Source: JBCCXZ01 sp965228005 (GTDB lineage Bacteria; Planctomycetota; Planctomycetia; Pirellulales; Lacipirellulaceae). From it: a DNA stretch of 64,000 nt. The translations under genes and the position numbers were made by a program. The stretch is from assembly GCA_965228005.1 (NCBI GenBank), contig CBDDGV010000001.1, positions 558,001 through 622,000 on the forward strand, written 5' to 3'. The notes beneath the pieces were generated by a model. The model did not search any database and was not told the origin of the DNA. It worked only from the letters and a program-made list of their open reading frames with translations. The stretch's first letter is position 1; each line of letters opens with the position of its first letter. Positions 53,724 to 63,167 of this stretch are shown here, piece by piece.

Positions 53724-55274
53724 GTGTCTGGAAACGCACTTCATCCGCATTCTTGGCTGATTACTCTTCTTCTCGCCGCACTAGGCTCGCTTGCAACTCC
53801 TGTTGCAAGCCAAGAGACCGACCTATCAAACCGCGGGGAGGTCTTCGAAGGCCGCGTCGTCTTGGCTTCCGAGCCCGGGACCGGTGTCGCGGGGGTGTCC
53901 GTCACGGGCATGTCTTTAGGCCGCCGCGGTGAGCGGTGGCACATACGGGAAGAGTCCGACGACCAAGGCCGGTTCAAGGGCAAGCCACCTGTTGCCGGCT
54001 CGTTCCTATACGCAGTCAGCGAAGATCAGTCCCTCGGCGGAATCTTGCGATTGGAGCCCGGCCAAACAGAATGCGTCCTCCACCTCTCAGAAACGGTTTC
54101 GGCAACCGGGGTGCTCGTCGAAGAAGGCACCGAAGAACCCGCCAGAAAGCGCCGGATTCGTTACTCGATGCGAGGTGACCCCGAGGGTCGAATGTCGACA
54201 CGAGAGTACGGTTGGTCAACCCTGACAGACGACCGGGGCGGGTTCACCATCGCAGGCCTGATACCTGGTGCATTCTACTCTGTAGTTGCGAAACAAACCG
54301 ACGACGGAAGAGGCAAGCTAGGCTACTCGACCGTCGCGCGGCTCAGCCCGAGACCGGGCGAGCAGATCGACCTAGGCACGCTCGAGATCAGCACGCCCTA
54401 CCGAAGGCCGACGCTTGAGGAATTCACAAAGAAACGCTTCATCCCCAAGCCGCCAGAGGAACGACTCGCACGAGGGCTGACAATGGTCAAGAGCTCGCAC
54501 CTTCGGCTGCTTCTCATTGCTTCAGACCCCGAATCGGCTGCCGCAAGAGACTATTACAGGTACCGCTACGAAGCCGCCTACCATCTGAACGACACCATCA
54601 GAGGCGACACACACAGGCTGCTCTCCGAATTCGTCCCGATGTCGCTGGTAGCCAGCGAGTCCAGTGATTTCCTTCGCTCACAGGCGATCACAGTGCCCGA
54701 CGAGGGCGACGTAACCTTCGCCGTGATCGGCAGCGACGGTGAACTGGTCGCAGAAACCTCCCACGCAGAAATGTGTGACCGGGGAGAGTTCGATCCGGAG
54801 CGACTCGTCGAGTTTCTCACCAACAACCGCCCGCCCGAGTTGCCCAACGCCAACCGCGCGTACGAGTCTGCCTTGGTCGAAGCGGGCGAGTCTGACAGGC
54901 GACTACTGATTCAGCTGGGCGGCCCCGGTTGCGGTTGGTGCGGCGTCCTATCGGAGCACCTCGCACGGAATAGAGCGGTGCTCTCCAAGGACTACGTCCA
55001 CCTGAAGCTAGACACCCGAATGGAAGAGTACGAGCAACTAACCGAGAAACTCACCCAAGGCAGGCCAAGGGGAATCCCCTGGATGGCCACCCAGGACGCG
55101 CAAGGAACCACGCTCGTCACCAGCGAGCACGAGCAACGCAACATCGGCATGCCGCACAAGGCAGAAGAGGTCGGTCACCTCAAGACAATGCTCTTGAGCA
55201 CACGGGTAAGACTAACCGACGAAGAGATCGACCAGATCTTGCAACCCTTCCTCGATAGGCTGGCCGCCGAGTAA
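53724..55274 (+). CDS. Secreted protein with thioredoxin-like C-terminus
   Basis: A 516-residue protein from GTG 53724, with GAGGAGG upstream and signal peptide SWLITLLLAALGSLATPVASQ. The N-terminal half contains carboxypeptidase regulatory-like/Big-type strands (FEGRVVLASEPGTGVAGVSV, then GRFKGKPPVAGSFLY). The C-terminal part is thioredoxin-like, with a CGWC redox pair (Cys403, Cys406) and a cis-Pro candidate in RGIPWMAT. It likely acts on disulfides outside the cytoplasm. It converges with the small MetS-like gene, 11 bases apart. Confidence 0.78.
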   Translation: MSGNALHPHSWLITLLLAALGSLATPVASQETDLSNRGEVFEGRVVLASEPGTGVAGVSVTGMSLGRRGERWHIREESDDQGRFKGKPPVAGSFLYAVSEDQSLGGILRLEPGQTECVLHLSETVSATGVLVEEGTEEPARKRRIRYSMRGDPEGRMSTREYGWSTLTDDRGGFTIAGLIPGAFYSVVAKQTDDGRGKLGYSTVARLSPRPGEQIDLGTLEISTPYRRPTLEEFTKKRFIPKPPEERLARGLTMVKSSHLRLLLIASDPESAAARDYYRYRYEAAYHLNDTIRGDTHRLLSEFVPMSLVASESSDFLRSQAITVPDEGDVTFAVIGSDGELVAETSHAEMCDRGEFDPERLVEFLTNNRPPELPNANRAYESALVEAGESDRRLLIQLGGPGCGWCGVLSEHLARNRAVLSKDYVHLKLDTRMEEYEQLTEKLTQGRPRGIPWMATQDAQGTTLVTSEHEQRNIGMPHKAEEVGHLKTMLLSTRVRLTDEEIDQILQPFLDRLAAE

Positions 55275-55285
55275 TCGCGTAACGC

Positions 55286-55447
55286 TCAATCCGCGTCGAC
55301 CGTATCGCCCGTGTCGATGTTCAGCTCCCCGTGCAGGTGCTCTTCTTCCAGCGGCGGGAGCGTCAGCACGCGGTACAGGCAGAACGATAGTAGCGAGAGC
55401 ACGCTCGTTACCGAGACCAGCATCACGGCCCAGCCGGCTTTCTCCAT
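55286..55447 (-). CDS. MetS-like small subunit of the NSS transporter
   Basis: A 53-residue single-span membrane protein (MEKAGWAVMLVSVTSVLSLL) with an acidic C-terminus (LEEEHLHGELNIDTGD). It lies 26 bases after the NSS transporter stop on the same strand, the place of MetS-type small subunits in MetP-MetS transporters. ATG 55447 is preferred to an earlier in-frame TTG inside the transporter gene. Confidence 0.7.
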   Translation of the reverse strand: MEKAGWAVMLVSVTSVLSLLSFCLYRVLTLPPLEEEHLHGELNIDTGDTVDAD

Positions 55448-55473
55448 CGTTCGACTCCTCGTTGCTGTGCGGG

Positions 55474-57048
55474 TCAAGCGCCCGCGGGTTCGTCAAACCG
55501 GCCTTCCGACTCCCAACGGCGACCGGCCGTGTGGATCAGTAGCAGGAGGAACACCAACACGGTGAAGATAAAGAACACCGACCAGAACGGCACGCCGCCC
55601 TGGGCCAGTGTCCTGGCGTAGCCCGGCCCCGACGAGTAGCAGGTGCCGATGAAGATCACGAGCAGGTAGGCCGGCGTCACGTACTTCAGCATCAACTGCA
55701 CCGCCCAGGGCACGCGGATGTGGGCTCCCTGGTGCAGCTGCTCGTGCCCGCGCTCGATCCCGAAGCACCAGCCATAGATCAACGCCTGGATCATCGCCAG
55801 CACGAAGATTAGCATCGTGCCGATCCAGAAATCAAACGTGTCGAGTGCCACCATCCCCTTCGAAAAGTAGACGACAAACCCGGAGCCGAACGCGGAGATC
55901 AGCCCCAGCATCGTCGCGGAGGCGTGCCGCTTCAGCCCGAGCCCCTCTTCAAAGAACGCAATCACCGGCTGCAGCATCGACAGGCTGCTCGTGATCGCCG
56001 CGGTGAACAGCATAAAGAACCACAAGAACCCGAAGAACCGCCCGCCCGGCATCATCGCGAACACGTTCGGCAGGGCGTTGAAACCCAGCCCGAACGTGCC
56101 CTGCGTCGTCGCCGCGACGCCCAAGAACAAGAACGCCGCCGGCAGCGTGATCATGCCGCCCAGGCAGACCTCAAAGAACTCGTTCATGCTGCTCGCCGTC
56201 AGCCCGCTCAGGGCCACGTCGTCGTTCTTGCGGAGGTAGCTCGCGTAGTTGACGACGATGCCAAAACCGACCGAGAGGCTGAAGAAGATCTGCCCCGAAG
56301 CCGCCAGCCAAGTCTCCGGCTTCTTCAAGACCGTCGTGTCCGGGTTCCACATCGAACCCAGCCCTTCGGTAACGTTCGGCAGCGTCAGCACGCGGGCCAG
56401 CACGCACAGTGCGCAGATCACCATCAGCGGCATCGCCACCTTGCAGAACGCCTCGATGCCCTTCGAGATGCCGCGGTAGATGAGCACAAAGTTCAGCACG
56501 AACACGGCGATCACGTACATCGCCAGGGGCGAGTCGCTGCCGTTCAGCAACACACCGTTGTCCGCCGCGCCCACAAAGTTGTCGAAGTAGGCCGAGTAGT
56601 CTTCCGCCGTCTTCCCGCCCAGCAGCTTCTCGTCGCCGGTCAGGTAGCTGATCGCGTACCCCAGGCACCAGGCCTCGAGCACGACGTAGTACATGTAGAT
56701 CACCAACGGGATCAGCAGCGCGACCGATCCCAGGTACTTCGCAAGCGGGTTCTTCCACAGCACCTGGAAGATTCCCGGCGCCGAGTGAAACCCGCGCGTC
56801 CCCCCGTAGCGGCCCATCGTCCACTCAGCCCAGCAAAGCGGGATCCCCAGCACCACCAGCGACACGAAGTACGGGAACATGAAGGCCCCGCCGCCGTTCT
56901 GGGCCGCCTGGCCCGGGAAACGCAAGAAGTTCCCCAGCCCCACCGCCGACCCCGCGACGGCCAGGATGACGCCAATCCGGGTTGCCCACTGCTCTGTGCT
57001 TTGCCCAGTTTGCCCCTGGGAACCGCCGGAATTGGGAGCTTCAGCCAT
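55474..57048 (-). CDS. Sodium-dependent NSS-family amino-acid transporter
   Basis: A 524-residue transporter with about twelve membrane helices. The NSS signature near the N-terminus reads GVILAVAGSAVGLGNFLRFP, followed by GGGAFMFPYFVSLVVLGIPL and, later, the sodium-binding region around SLSVGFGIVVNYASYLRKNDD. The substrate (probably an amino acid) is not readable by eye. It pairs with the small MetS-like gene downstream and is divergent from sufR across a 253-base gap holding a palindrome. Confidence 0.93.
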   Translation of the reverse strand: MAEAPNSGGSQGQTGQSTEQWATRIGVILAVAGSAVGLGNFLRFPGQAAQNGGGAFMFPYFVSLVVLGIPLCWAEWTMGRYGGTRGFHSAPGIFQVLWKNPLAKYLGSVALLIPLVIYMYYVVLEAWCLGYAISYLTGDEKLLGGKTAEDYSAYFDNFVGAADNGVLLNGSDSPLAMYVIAVFVLNFVLIYRGISKGIEAFCKVAMPLMVICALCVLARVLTLPNVTEGLGSMWNPDTTVLKKPETWLAASGQIFFSLSVGFGIVVNYASYLRKNDDVALSGLTASSMNEFFEVCLGGMITLPAAFLFLGVAATTQGTFGLGFNALPNVFAMMPGGRFFGFLWFFMLFTAAITSSLSMLQPVIAFFEEGLGLKRHASATMLGLISAFGSGFVVYFSKGMVALDTFDFWIGTMLIFVLAMIQALIYGWCFGIERGHEQLHQGAHIRVPWAVQLMLKYVTPAYLLVIFIGTCYSSGPGYARTLAQGGVPFWSVFFIFTVLVFLLLLIHTAGRRWESEGRFDEPAGA

Positions 57049-57193
57049 AGAGTCTTCCTAACAGGTGCGGCCAGACCCCGCCTGGTCAGCCCCGAGTCGT
57101 CGGTTATTCTGGGAGATTCTCTCGTGCTTGCACGGGTTTCTAGTGGATAAACCATTCCGCTGCAATGGCTTATAGCTATCGGGCAGGAAAGGT

Positions 57194-57227
57194 GTGACAA
57201 ACTTTGAAAAGTTTTTTAAACTGTCAC
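57194..57227. promoter_or_regulatory. Nested palindrome, candidate SufR operator
   Basis: GTGACA (57194-57199) and TGTCAC (57222-57227) form a perfect outer inverted repeat. AAACTTT/AAAGTTT forms an inner one, all within an AT-rich stretch unlike the rest of the genome. It lies 75 bases before the sufR start and between the divergent transporter and SUF genes. SufR-type repressors bind inverted repeats in just such positions. The assignment is inference. Confidence 0.5.
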
Positions 57228-57301
57228 TTGTCCCGGCGGCTGCCGCCGATATGCTTAAACAACAGCGGTACTAAACCCAGCCACCGAGAGCGCTTATCGC
57301 C

Positions 57302-58045
57302 ATGAACAACGGCGAGACCATCGACAGCTTCGACGACGACTCGTTGCTCGGTTTCTTGCGGAAATCTGACTCCGCAACGATCAACGAGATGGTTGAGTTC
57401 GCGGGCGTCACCGCCACCGCGGTGCGGCAGCGGCTGGGTCGTCTGATGGGCCAAGGGCTCATCGTCCGCGAAACGGTGCGCATCGGCCGCGGCCGGCCGA
57501 GCCACAAGTACCGCCTCTCCCCCAAAGGCGTGCGGGCCAGCGGCAGCAACTACCCCGACCTGGCGGCCGTGCTCTGGGAAGAGCTGCGTGCTGTGGCAGA
57601 CCCAGCAACTCGCCAGGGCCTCGCCAAGCGGATCGCCGAGCGGCTGGCCGCCAACTACGAACACAATATCGAAGGCGAAGGCATCCTCAAGCGGATGCAA
57701 TCGGCCGTGGAGCTGATGGCCGCCCGCAAGGTGCCCTTCGAGATCGAATTCCCCGAAGACGGCGAGGGCCTGCCGGCCGTCAAAGCCCTGGCCTGCCCCT
57801 ACCCGGACATCGCCGAACGCGACCCGGCCGTCTGTGCCATGGAGAAGATGCTCCTCTCCGAGATGGTCGGCGTGCCGCTGAAGCTCGACGAGTGCCGGTT
57901 GCAGGGCGGGGCCTGCTGCAGTTTCGTGCCCGTCAACAGCCAGTCCAACGGAGTGCTCGAGATACTTCAAGCCAGCTCGAACGGAAGCCATTCAAACCAA
58001 CCCGCTCAAGGAAACGAGTCGACCAACGGACACGCAAAGCCCTAG
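57302..58045 (+). CDS. sufR: SufR-type iron-sulfur-sensing transcription regulator
   Basis: A 247-residue regulator. The winged helix at about 15-75 reads SATINEMVEFAGVTATAVRQRLGRLMGQGLIV with the basic wing GRGRPSHKYRL. A dimerisation region leads to a C-terminal Cys cluster: Cys165, Cys178, Cys198 and Cys205/206. The Cys-x12-Cys spacing at 165-178 is that expected for the cluster-binding region of SufR. It is the first gene of the SUF locus and probably represses it when clusters are plentiful, using the palindrome upstream. Confidence 0.87.
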   Translation: MNNGETIDSFDDDSLLGFLRKSDSATINEMVEFAGVTATAVRQRLGRLMGQGLIVRETVRIGRGRPSHKYRLSPKGVRASGSNYPDLAAVLWEELRAVADPATRQGLAKRIAERLAANYEHNIEGEGILKRMQSAVELMAARKVPFEIEFPEDGEGLPAVKALACPYPDIAERDPAVCAMEKMLLSEMVGVPLKLDECRLQGGACCSFVPVNSQSNGVLEILQASSNGSHSNQPAQGNESTNGHAKP

Positions 58046-58207
58046 GCCCCGGGCCTAGCTGACGGTGCTGGCGGCTGTTACTCTAACCCATGGAAAACGG
58101 TTGCTGCTAAGGGTTTGAGACGAACCAGCCAACCTCTCATCGGCGGACCAGAGGATTCTGACCGACGGCGAGACGACCGAGCAATTAGACGGAGAATCAA
58201 AACGGCA

Positions 58208-58828
58208 ATGTCCCAGCCTTGGATTGAAGGACGCTTCGAAGAGAACGTCATCACGACCACCGTGGAGCAGGCCATCAACTGGGCCCGTGAGTCCAGCATC
58301 TGGCCGCTGACGTTCGGCCTGGCCTGCTGTGCCATCGAGATGATGGCCGCCGGCGCCAGCCGCTACGACCTCGACCGCTTCGGCGCCGGCGCCTTCCGCG
58401 CCACGCCGCGTCAGGCCGACCTGATGATCGTTGCCGGCACGGTGACCTACAAAATGGGCAGCCGCGTCCGACGACTCTACAACATGATGCCCGACCCGAA
58501 ATTTGTCATCGCCATGGGCGCGTGCACCGTTGGGGGCGGGCCTTACTTCAAGTACGGCTACCACGTCGTGAAGGGCGTCGACCTGGTCGTGCCGGTCGAC
58601 GTCTACGTCCCCGGTTGCCCGCCGCGGCCCGAGTCTCTGCTCGAAGGCCTGATGCGGATCCAGGACAAGATCAAGGGCCACAAGATCGCCAAGCGGTCCG
58701 GCAGCTCCGGCTTCGGCGTCGCCGGGGTGAAGGCCGACGACGAACTCCCCGTGCCGCACCACTCCGGCTACGTCACCGCGCCGGCCGACGGCGACCCGCT
58801 TTACGACCACCAGAAGATCACCGGCTAA
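58208..58828 (+). CDS. nuoB: NADH-quinone oxidoreductase subunit B, isolated from other nuo genes
   Basis: A 206-residue complex I subunit carrying the N2 cluster. The four ligand cysteines are present: Cys40 and Cys41 (GLACCAIE), Cys106 (GACTVGGG) and Cys137 (PGCPPR). Length and the DLDRFGAGAFRATPRQAD segment fit NuoB. ATG 58208 begins the conserved part; upstream in-frame codons have no family character. No other complex I gene is in the window. It lies between sufR and sufC, an unusual place, although it is an iron-sulfur protein. Confidence 0.92.
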   Translation: MSQPWIEGRFEENVITTTVEQAINWARESSIWPLTFGLACCAIEMMAAGASRYDLDRFGAGAFRATPRQADLMIVAGTVTYKMGSRVRRLYNMMPDPKFVIAMGACTVGGGPYFKYGYHVVKGVDLVVPVDVYVPGCPPRPESLLEGLMRIQDKIKGHKIAKRSGSSGFGVAGVKADDELPVPHHSGYVTAPADGDPLYDHQKITG

Positions 58829-58917
58829 CCGTCCGTCAGGGAGCCGGCCCCACCCTCACCCCGCCTGGGCGGCGAGCAACCGCTCCGGCAGAAGCTACGC
58901 GAGACCCGCAGAAGACC

Positions 58918-59751
58918 ATGCCCGAATCGCTCGTAATCGAAGACCTCCATGTGGCCGTTGAAGGCAAGCCGATCCTCCGGGGCGCCAGCCTCACCATCAA
59001 CCGCGGCGAGACGCACGCCTTGATGGGCCCGAACGGCTCCGGCAAGAGTACGCTCGGCAACGCCATCATGGGCCACCCCGGCTACGAGGTCACCGGCGGC
59101 AAGATCCTCCTCAACGGCGAGGACGTCCTGGAGCTCGACGCCTCCGAGCGGGCCCGGGCCGGCATCTTCATGGCCTTCCAGCGGCCCATGGCCGTCCCCG
59201 GCGTGAAGATGGCCGACTTCCTCCGCCACGCGACCACCAACGTCCGCAACCCGGACCGCAAGGAGGGCGAGGACCTGATCCCGATGCGGCAGTTCCGCAA
59301 GGAACTGACCGAAAAGATGGAACACCTCCGGATGGACACCGAGTTCGCCCGCCGCTACGTGAACGACGGATTCTCCGGCGGCGAGATGAAGCGGGCCGAG
59401 ATCCTCCAGATGGCCATGCTCCGCCCCAAGTTCGCCATCCTCGACGAGACCGACAGCGGACTGGACGTCGACGCCGTGAAGCTCGCCAGCCAGAGCATCG
59501 CCCAGATCGGCAAAGACGCCGACGGCGACGGCGAGATGGGCATCCTGATCATCACCCACCACGACAAGCTGCTCGACCACAACACGCCCGATTACACGCA
59601 CGTGATGCTCGGCGGCAAGATCGTCGAGACCGGCGGCGTCGAGCTCGCCAAGGAACTCTACACAGAGGGCTACGACCGCATCCGCGCCAGCTACCCGCAG
59701 GCCGCCGCGGTCGAGCAAGAGATGACCGAGTCTGAAGCCGCGACCGTCTAA
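58918..59751 (+). CDS. sufC: SufC, ATPase of the iron-sulfur assembly complex
   Basis: A 277-residue ABC-type ATPase that drives SufBCD. Walker A is G37-PNGSGKST, the signature is FSGGEMKRAEI and Walker B is FAILDETDSGLD. HHDK (IITHHDKLLDH) contains the switch histidine. ATG 58918 follows an 89-base gap after nuoB. It is followed by sufB after 62 bases. Confidence 0.95.
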   Translation: MPESLVIEDLHVAVEGKPILRGASLTINRGETHALMGPNGSGKSTLGNAIMGHPGYEVTGGKILLNGEDVLELDASERARAGIFMAFQRPMAVPGVKMADFLRHATTNVRNPDRKEGEDLIPMRQFRKELTEKMEHLRMDTEFARRYVNDGFSGGEMKRAEILQMAMLRPKFAILDETDSGLDVDAVKLASQSIAQIGKDADGDGEMGILIITHHDKLLDHNTPDYTHVMLGGKIVETGGVELAKELYTEGYDRIRASYPQAAAVEQEMTESEAATV

Positions 59752-59813
59752 CCCTTCACCCGCAGACAGCCCGCCCCGCTGGCGGCTGCACTATAGCCAT
59801 CGCAGGTATTGCC

Positions 59814-61220
59814 ATGTCGACCGAAGTTGCCCAAGAAACCGCCCTAGGCGAAATCAACAAGTACGACTTCGTCACCGAGACCGAAGGCGTCTTCCGCGCC
59901 CGCAAGGGCATCGACGCGGAGATCGTCTCGCAGATCTCCGAGATGAAGAACGAGCCGCAGTGGATGCGGGACTTCCGCCTCGAGGCGCTCGAGATCTTCG
60001 AGTCGAAGCCCATGCCCAACTGGGGCGGCCACATCGGCATCGACTTCCAGGACATCTACTACTACCTCAAACCCACCAACGACCAGGGCAAGAGCTGGGA
60101 CGACGTCCCCGACGAGATCAAGGAAACCTTCGACAAGCTCGGCATCCCCGAGGCGGAGAAGAAGTTCCTCGCCGGCGTGAAGGCCCAGTTCGAGAGCGAG
60201 GTGGTCTACGGCTCGCTGCAGGAAGACCTCGCCGAGAAGGGCGTCATCTTCACCGACACCGACACCGCGGTCCGCGAGCACGGCGACCTCGTCCGCGAAT
60301 ACTTCGGCACGATCATCCCGTCGAGCGACAACAAGTTTGCCGCCCTGAACTCGGCCGTTTGGTCCGGCGGTTCCTTCATCTACGTGCCTCCCGGCGTGCA
60401 CATCGACTTCCCGCTGCAGGCCTACTTCCGCATCAACGCCGAGCGGATGGGCCAGTTCGAGCGGACGCTGATCATCGTCGACGAGGGCGCCTCGGTCCAT
60501 TACGTCGAGGGCTGCACCGCCCCGATGTACTCCACCGAGAGCCTCCACTCGGCCGTGGTCGAGATCGTCGTCAAGAAGGAGGGCCGCTGCCGCTACACCA
60601 CCATCCAGAACTGGGCCAACAACATCTACAACCTGGTCACCAAGCGCGCCTTGGCCTACCAGGACGCCCTCATGGAGTGGATCGACGGCAACCTCGGCAG
60701 CCAGCTCACCATGAAGTACCCGGCCGTCTACATGATGGAGCCGGGCGCCCGCGGCGAGATCCTCTCGATCGCCTTCGCCTCGCAGGGCCAGCACCAGGAC
60801 GCCGGCGCCAAGGTCGTCCACTGTGCCCCCAACACGAAGAGCCGCATCATCAGCAAGAGCATCAGCAAGAACGGCGGCCGCAGCAGCTACCGCGGGCTCT
60901 GCAAGGTGGAGGACGGGGCTGTCGGCTCCAAGAGCAACGTCGTCTGCGACGCGTTGATCCTCGACCCCGACAGCCGCAGCGACACCTACCCGTACATCGA
61001 GGTCGAAGACCAGGACGTGCAGATCGAGCACGAGGCCAGTGTCTCCCGCATCGGCGAGGAGCAGCTCTTCTACCTGATGAGCCGCGGACTCACCGAGGCC
61101 GAGGCCAGCTCGATGATCGTCAGCGGCTTCATCGAGCCGCTCATCAAGGAGCTGCCCATGGAGTACGCCGTCGAGATGAACCGGCTGATCGAGCTGCAGA
61201 TGGAAGGCAGCGTCGGTTAG
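59814..61220 (+). CDS. sufB: SufB, scaffold of the iron-sulfur assembly complex
   Basis: A 468-residue SufB. Strongly conserved blocks are FAALNSAVWSGGSFIYVPPGV, VHYVEGCTAPMYSTESLHSAVVEI (with the conserved Cys), NWANNIYNLVTKRAL, and the C-terminal HEASVSRIGEEQLFYLMSRG. With SufC and SufD it assembles Fe-S clusters on the cytoplasmic side. It is followed 26 bases later by a Uma2 gene instead of directly by sufD. Confidence 0.96.
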   Translation: MSTEVAQETALGEINKYDFVTETEGVFRARKGIDAEIVSQISEMKNEPQWMRDFRLEALEIFESKPMPNWGGHIGIDFQDIYYYLKPTNDQGKSWDDVPDEIKETFDKLGIPEAEKKFLAGVKAQFESEVVYGSLQEDLAEKGVIFTDTDTAVREHGDLVREYFGTIIPSSDNKFAALNSAVWSGGSFIYVPPGVHIDFPLQAYFRINAERMGQFERTLIIVDEGASVHYVEGCTAPMYSTESLHSAVVEIVVKKEGRCRYTTIQNWANNIYNLVTKRALAYQDALMEWIDGNLGSQLTMKYPAVYMMEPGARGEILSIAFASQGQHQDAGAKVVHCAPNTKSRIISKSISKNGGRSSYRGLCKVEDGAVGSKSNVVCDALILDPDSRSDTYPYIEVEDQDVQIEHEASVSRIGEEQLFYLMSRGLTEAEASSMIVSGFIEPLIKELPMEYAVEMNRLIELQMEGSVG

Positions 61221-61246
61221 CCCCGGCTACGCAAGCAAAGGTCATC

Positions 61247-61792
61247 ATGGCTACCGCCGCCACAACCGAAGAGTTGATCGCCCGGCTCTCTTGCGTTGAG
61301 GGCAAGGCCGAGATCGTCGGCGGAGAGATCATGATGATGAGCCCAACAGGAGGCAAGCCCGGCCGAGCGGGCGGACGGATCTACGCAAGCCTGCTTGCTA
61401 TCGAGAAAGATGCTGGCGGTTTCGCGTATCCCGACAATGTCGGCTTCCTGACCAACCTGCCCGGACGAAGCAGCTTCAGCCCTGACGCCGCTTTCTCGAC
61501 CGAGAAGCCGGGCATGGAGTTCGCTACGAGGCCGCCCGATTTTGCCGTCGAAGTCCGCAGCGAGAACGACTACGGCCCCGCCGCCGAGGAGAAGATCGCC
61601 GCTAAGCGTGCCGATTACTTCGCCGCCGGAATCAAAGTCGTCTGGGACGTCGACTTGCTGGGCGAGGACACCGTACACGTCTACCGCGCTGACAAACCAG
61701 GAGAAGCCGACGTCTACCGCAAGGGCGACTCGGCCGACGCGGAGCCCGCCGTCCCAGGGTGGCGATTCCGCGTGGATGAACTATTTGATTGA
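61247..61792 (+). CDS. Uma2-family (DUF820) putative endonuclease
   Basis: A 181-residue protein of the Uma2/DUF820 PD-(D/E)xK-like family. Visible blocks are KAEIVGGEIMMMSPTGGKPG, then SFSPDAAF with the catalytic Asp, and PPDFAVEVRSENDYGPAAEEKI with the E-x-x and a downstream Lys (AAKRADYFAAG). Members are abundant in planctomycetes and cyanobacteria, with unknown function. It interrupts the sufB-sufD pair in the same orientation and so is probably co-transcribed. Confidence 0.87.
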   Translation: MATAATTEELIARLSCVEGKAEIVGGEIMMMSPTGGKPGRAGGRIYASLLAIEKDAGGFAYPDNVGFLTNLPGRSSFSPDAAFSTEKPGMEFATRPPDFAVEVRSENDYGPAAEEKIAAKRADYFAAGIKVVWDVDLLGEDTVHVYRADKPGEADVYRKGDSADAEPAVPGWRFRVDELFD

Positions 61793-61830
61793 TTAGCCAG
61801 GCCGCTTGAGTGAAAGGCTCCCCCGAGATA

Positions 61831-63153
61831 ATGTCCGCAGAGACTCTCCCCGCCGTAGGGTTCACCAAGGAAGCGTTCGATGAGTTCCTCGCCTCGCGGG
61901 ACGAACCCGACTGGCTGAAGAAGCACCGCGCGAGCGCCTGGGCCGAGTTCGAGTCGCTCGGCATGCCCAGCCGCAACGACGAAGAGTGGATGCGGACCGA
62001 CATCCGCCTCTTCAAGCTCGACCGCTACGCGTTGCCCTCCGCCGGCGACGAGCCGGCCGCCGCTGAGCCGCACGCGTTGCTCGCCGAGGGTGTGGACCTC
62101 GGCGGCCGCACCGCCTCGGTCAACAGCCAATCCGTCCGCGAAGAGCTGGCCGACGACCTCGCCGCCAAGGGCGTCCTCTTCGGCAGCCTCTCGACCCTGG
62201 CCGAGTCCCACGGCGAACTGCTCAAGCCGTATTTTGAGAAGCCGCTGGTCAACGACGGTTACGACAAATTCGCAGCTCTCGGGGCCGCCGCCTGGGCCGG
62301 AGGCACGCTGCTCTACGTCCCCAAGGGCGTCGCGGTCGACCGCCCGCTCCACTCGCTCACCGCGGTGACCGAAGGCGGCGTTGACCTCAGCCGCGTGCTG
62401 GTCATCCTGGAAGACGGCGCCGAAGCGACGCTCCTGGCCGAAACCGCAAGTGCCGAACCGGGCAACGCGATGCACTGCGGCCGGATCGAGCTCTACGTCG
62501 GCAAAGACGCCCACCTCCGCTACGTCAACCTCCAGAACTGGGGCGACGCCGTCTGGCACTTCGCGCACCAGAAGGGCCAGGTCGACCAGAACGGCAGCCT
62601 CCAGTGGACCATCGGCGCCCTCGGCGCCCGGCTCGCCAAGGTCAATCAGCACGTCTCGCTAGTCGGCCAGGACGCCAACGCCCAGGTCAACGGCGCCATG
62701 TTCACCCAGGGCCGGCAGCACCTCTCGTACAACACCCACCAGCACCACGGCGCCCCGTTCTGCCGCAGCGACCTGTTGTACAAGGCCGCTTTGCAGGACG
62801 ACTCGCGCACGGTGTGGCGGGGCATGATCAAGGTCGACGAGCCCGCCCAGCGGACCGACGCCTACCAACGCAACGACAACCTGATGCTCGCCCCCACCGC
62901 CCGGGCCGACTCGATCCCCGGCCTGGAGATCGAGGCCGACGACGTCCGCTGCACCCATGGGAGCACCTCGGGCCGCGTCGACGACGAGTTGATCTACTAC
63001 GCCATGACCCGCGGTTTCACGCGCCAGGAAGCGGTGCGGATGATCGTCGCCGGGTTCTTCCAGCAGGTTTTCGACCGCATCACCATCGAGAGCGTCCGCG
63101 AGGCCCTCGGCGAAGCCATCGGCCAACGCGTCCGCGACCTGGGAGAGCAATAA
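61831..63153 (+). CDS. sufD: SufD, subunit of the iron-sulfur assembly complex
   Basis: A 440-residue SufD. The family core reads KFAALGAAAWAGGTLLYVPKGV, VILEDGAEATLLAET, and the C-terminal CTHGSTSGRVDDELIYYAMTRGFTRQEAVRMIV with a conserved Cys. ATG 61831 is preferred to an in-frame GTG 21 bases upstream. It follows the Uma2 gene by 38 bases. Confidence 0.95.
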   Translation: MSAETLPAVGFTKEAFDEFLASRDEPDWLKKHRASAWAEFESLGMPSRNDEEWMRTDIRLFKLDRYALPSAGDEPAAAEPHALLAEGVDLGGRTASVNSQSVREELADDLAAKGVLFGSLSTLAESHGELLKPYFEKPLVNDGYDKFAALGAAAWAGGTLLYVPKGVAVDRPLHSLTAVTEGGVDLSRVLVILEDGAEATLLAETASAEPGNAMHCGRIELYVGKDAHLRYVNLQNWGDAVWHFAHQKGQVDQNGSLQWTIGALGARLAKVNQHVSLVGQDANAQVNGAMFTQGRQHLSYNTHQHHGAPFCRSDLLYKAALQDDSRTVWRGMIKVDEPAQRTDAYQRNDNLMLAPTARADSIPGLEIEADDVRCTHGSTSGRVDDELIYYAMTRGFTRQEAVRMIVAGFFQQVFDRITIESVREALGEAIGQRVRDLGEQ

Positions 63154-63167
63154 CCAGGCGGTGCGTC

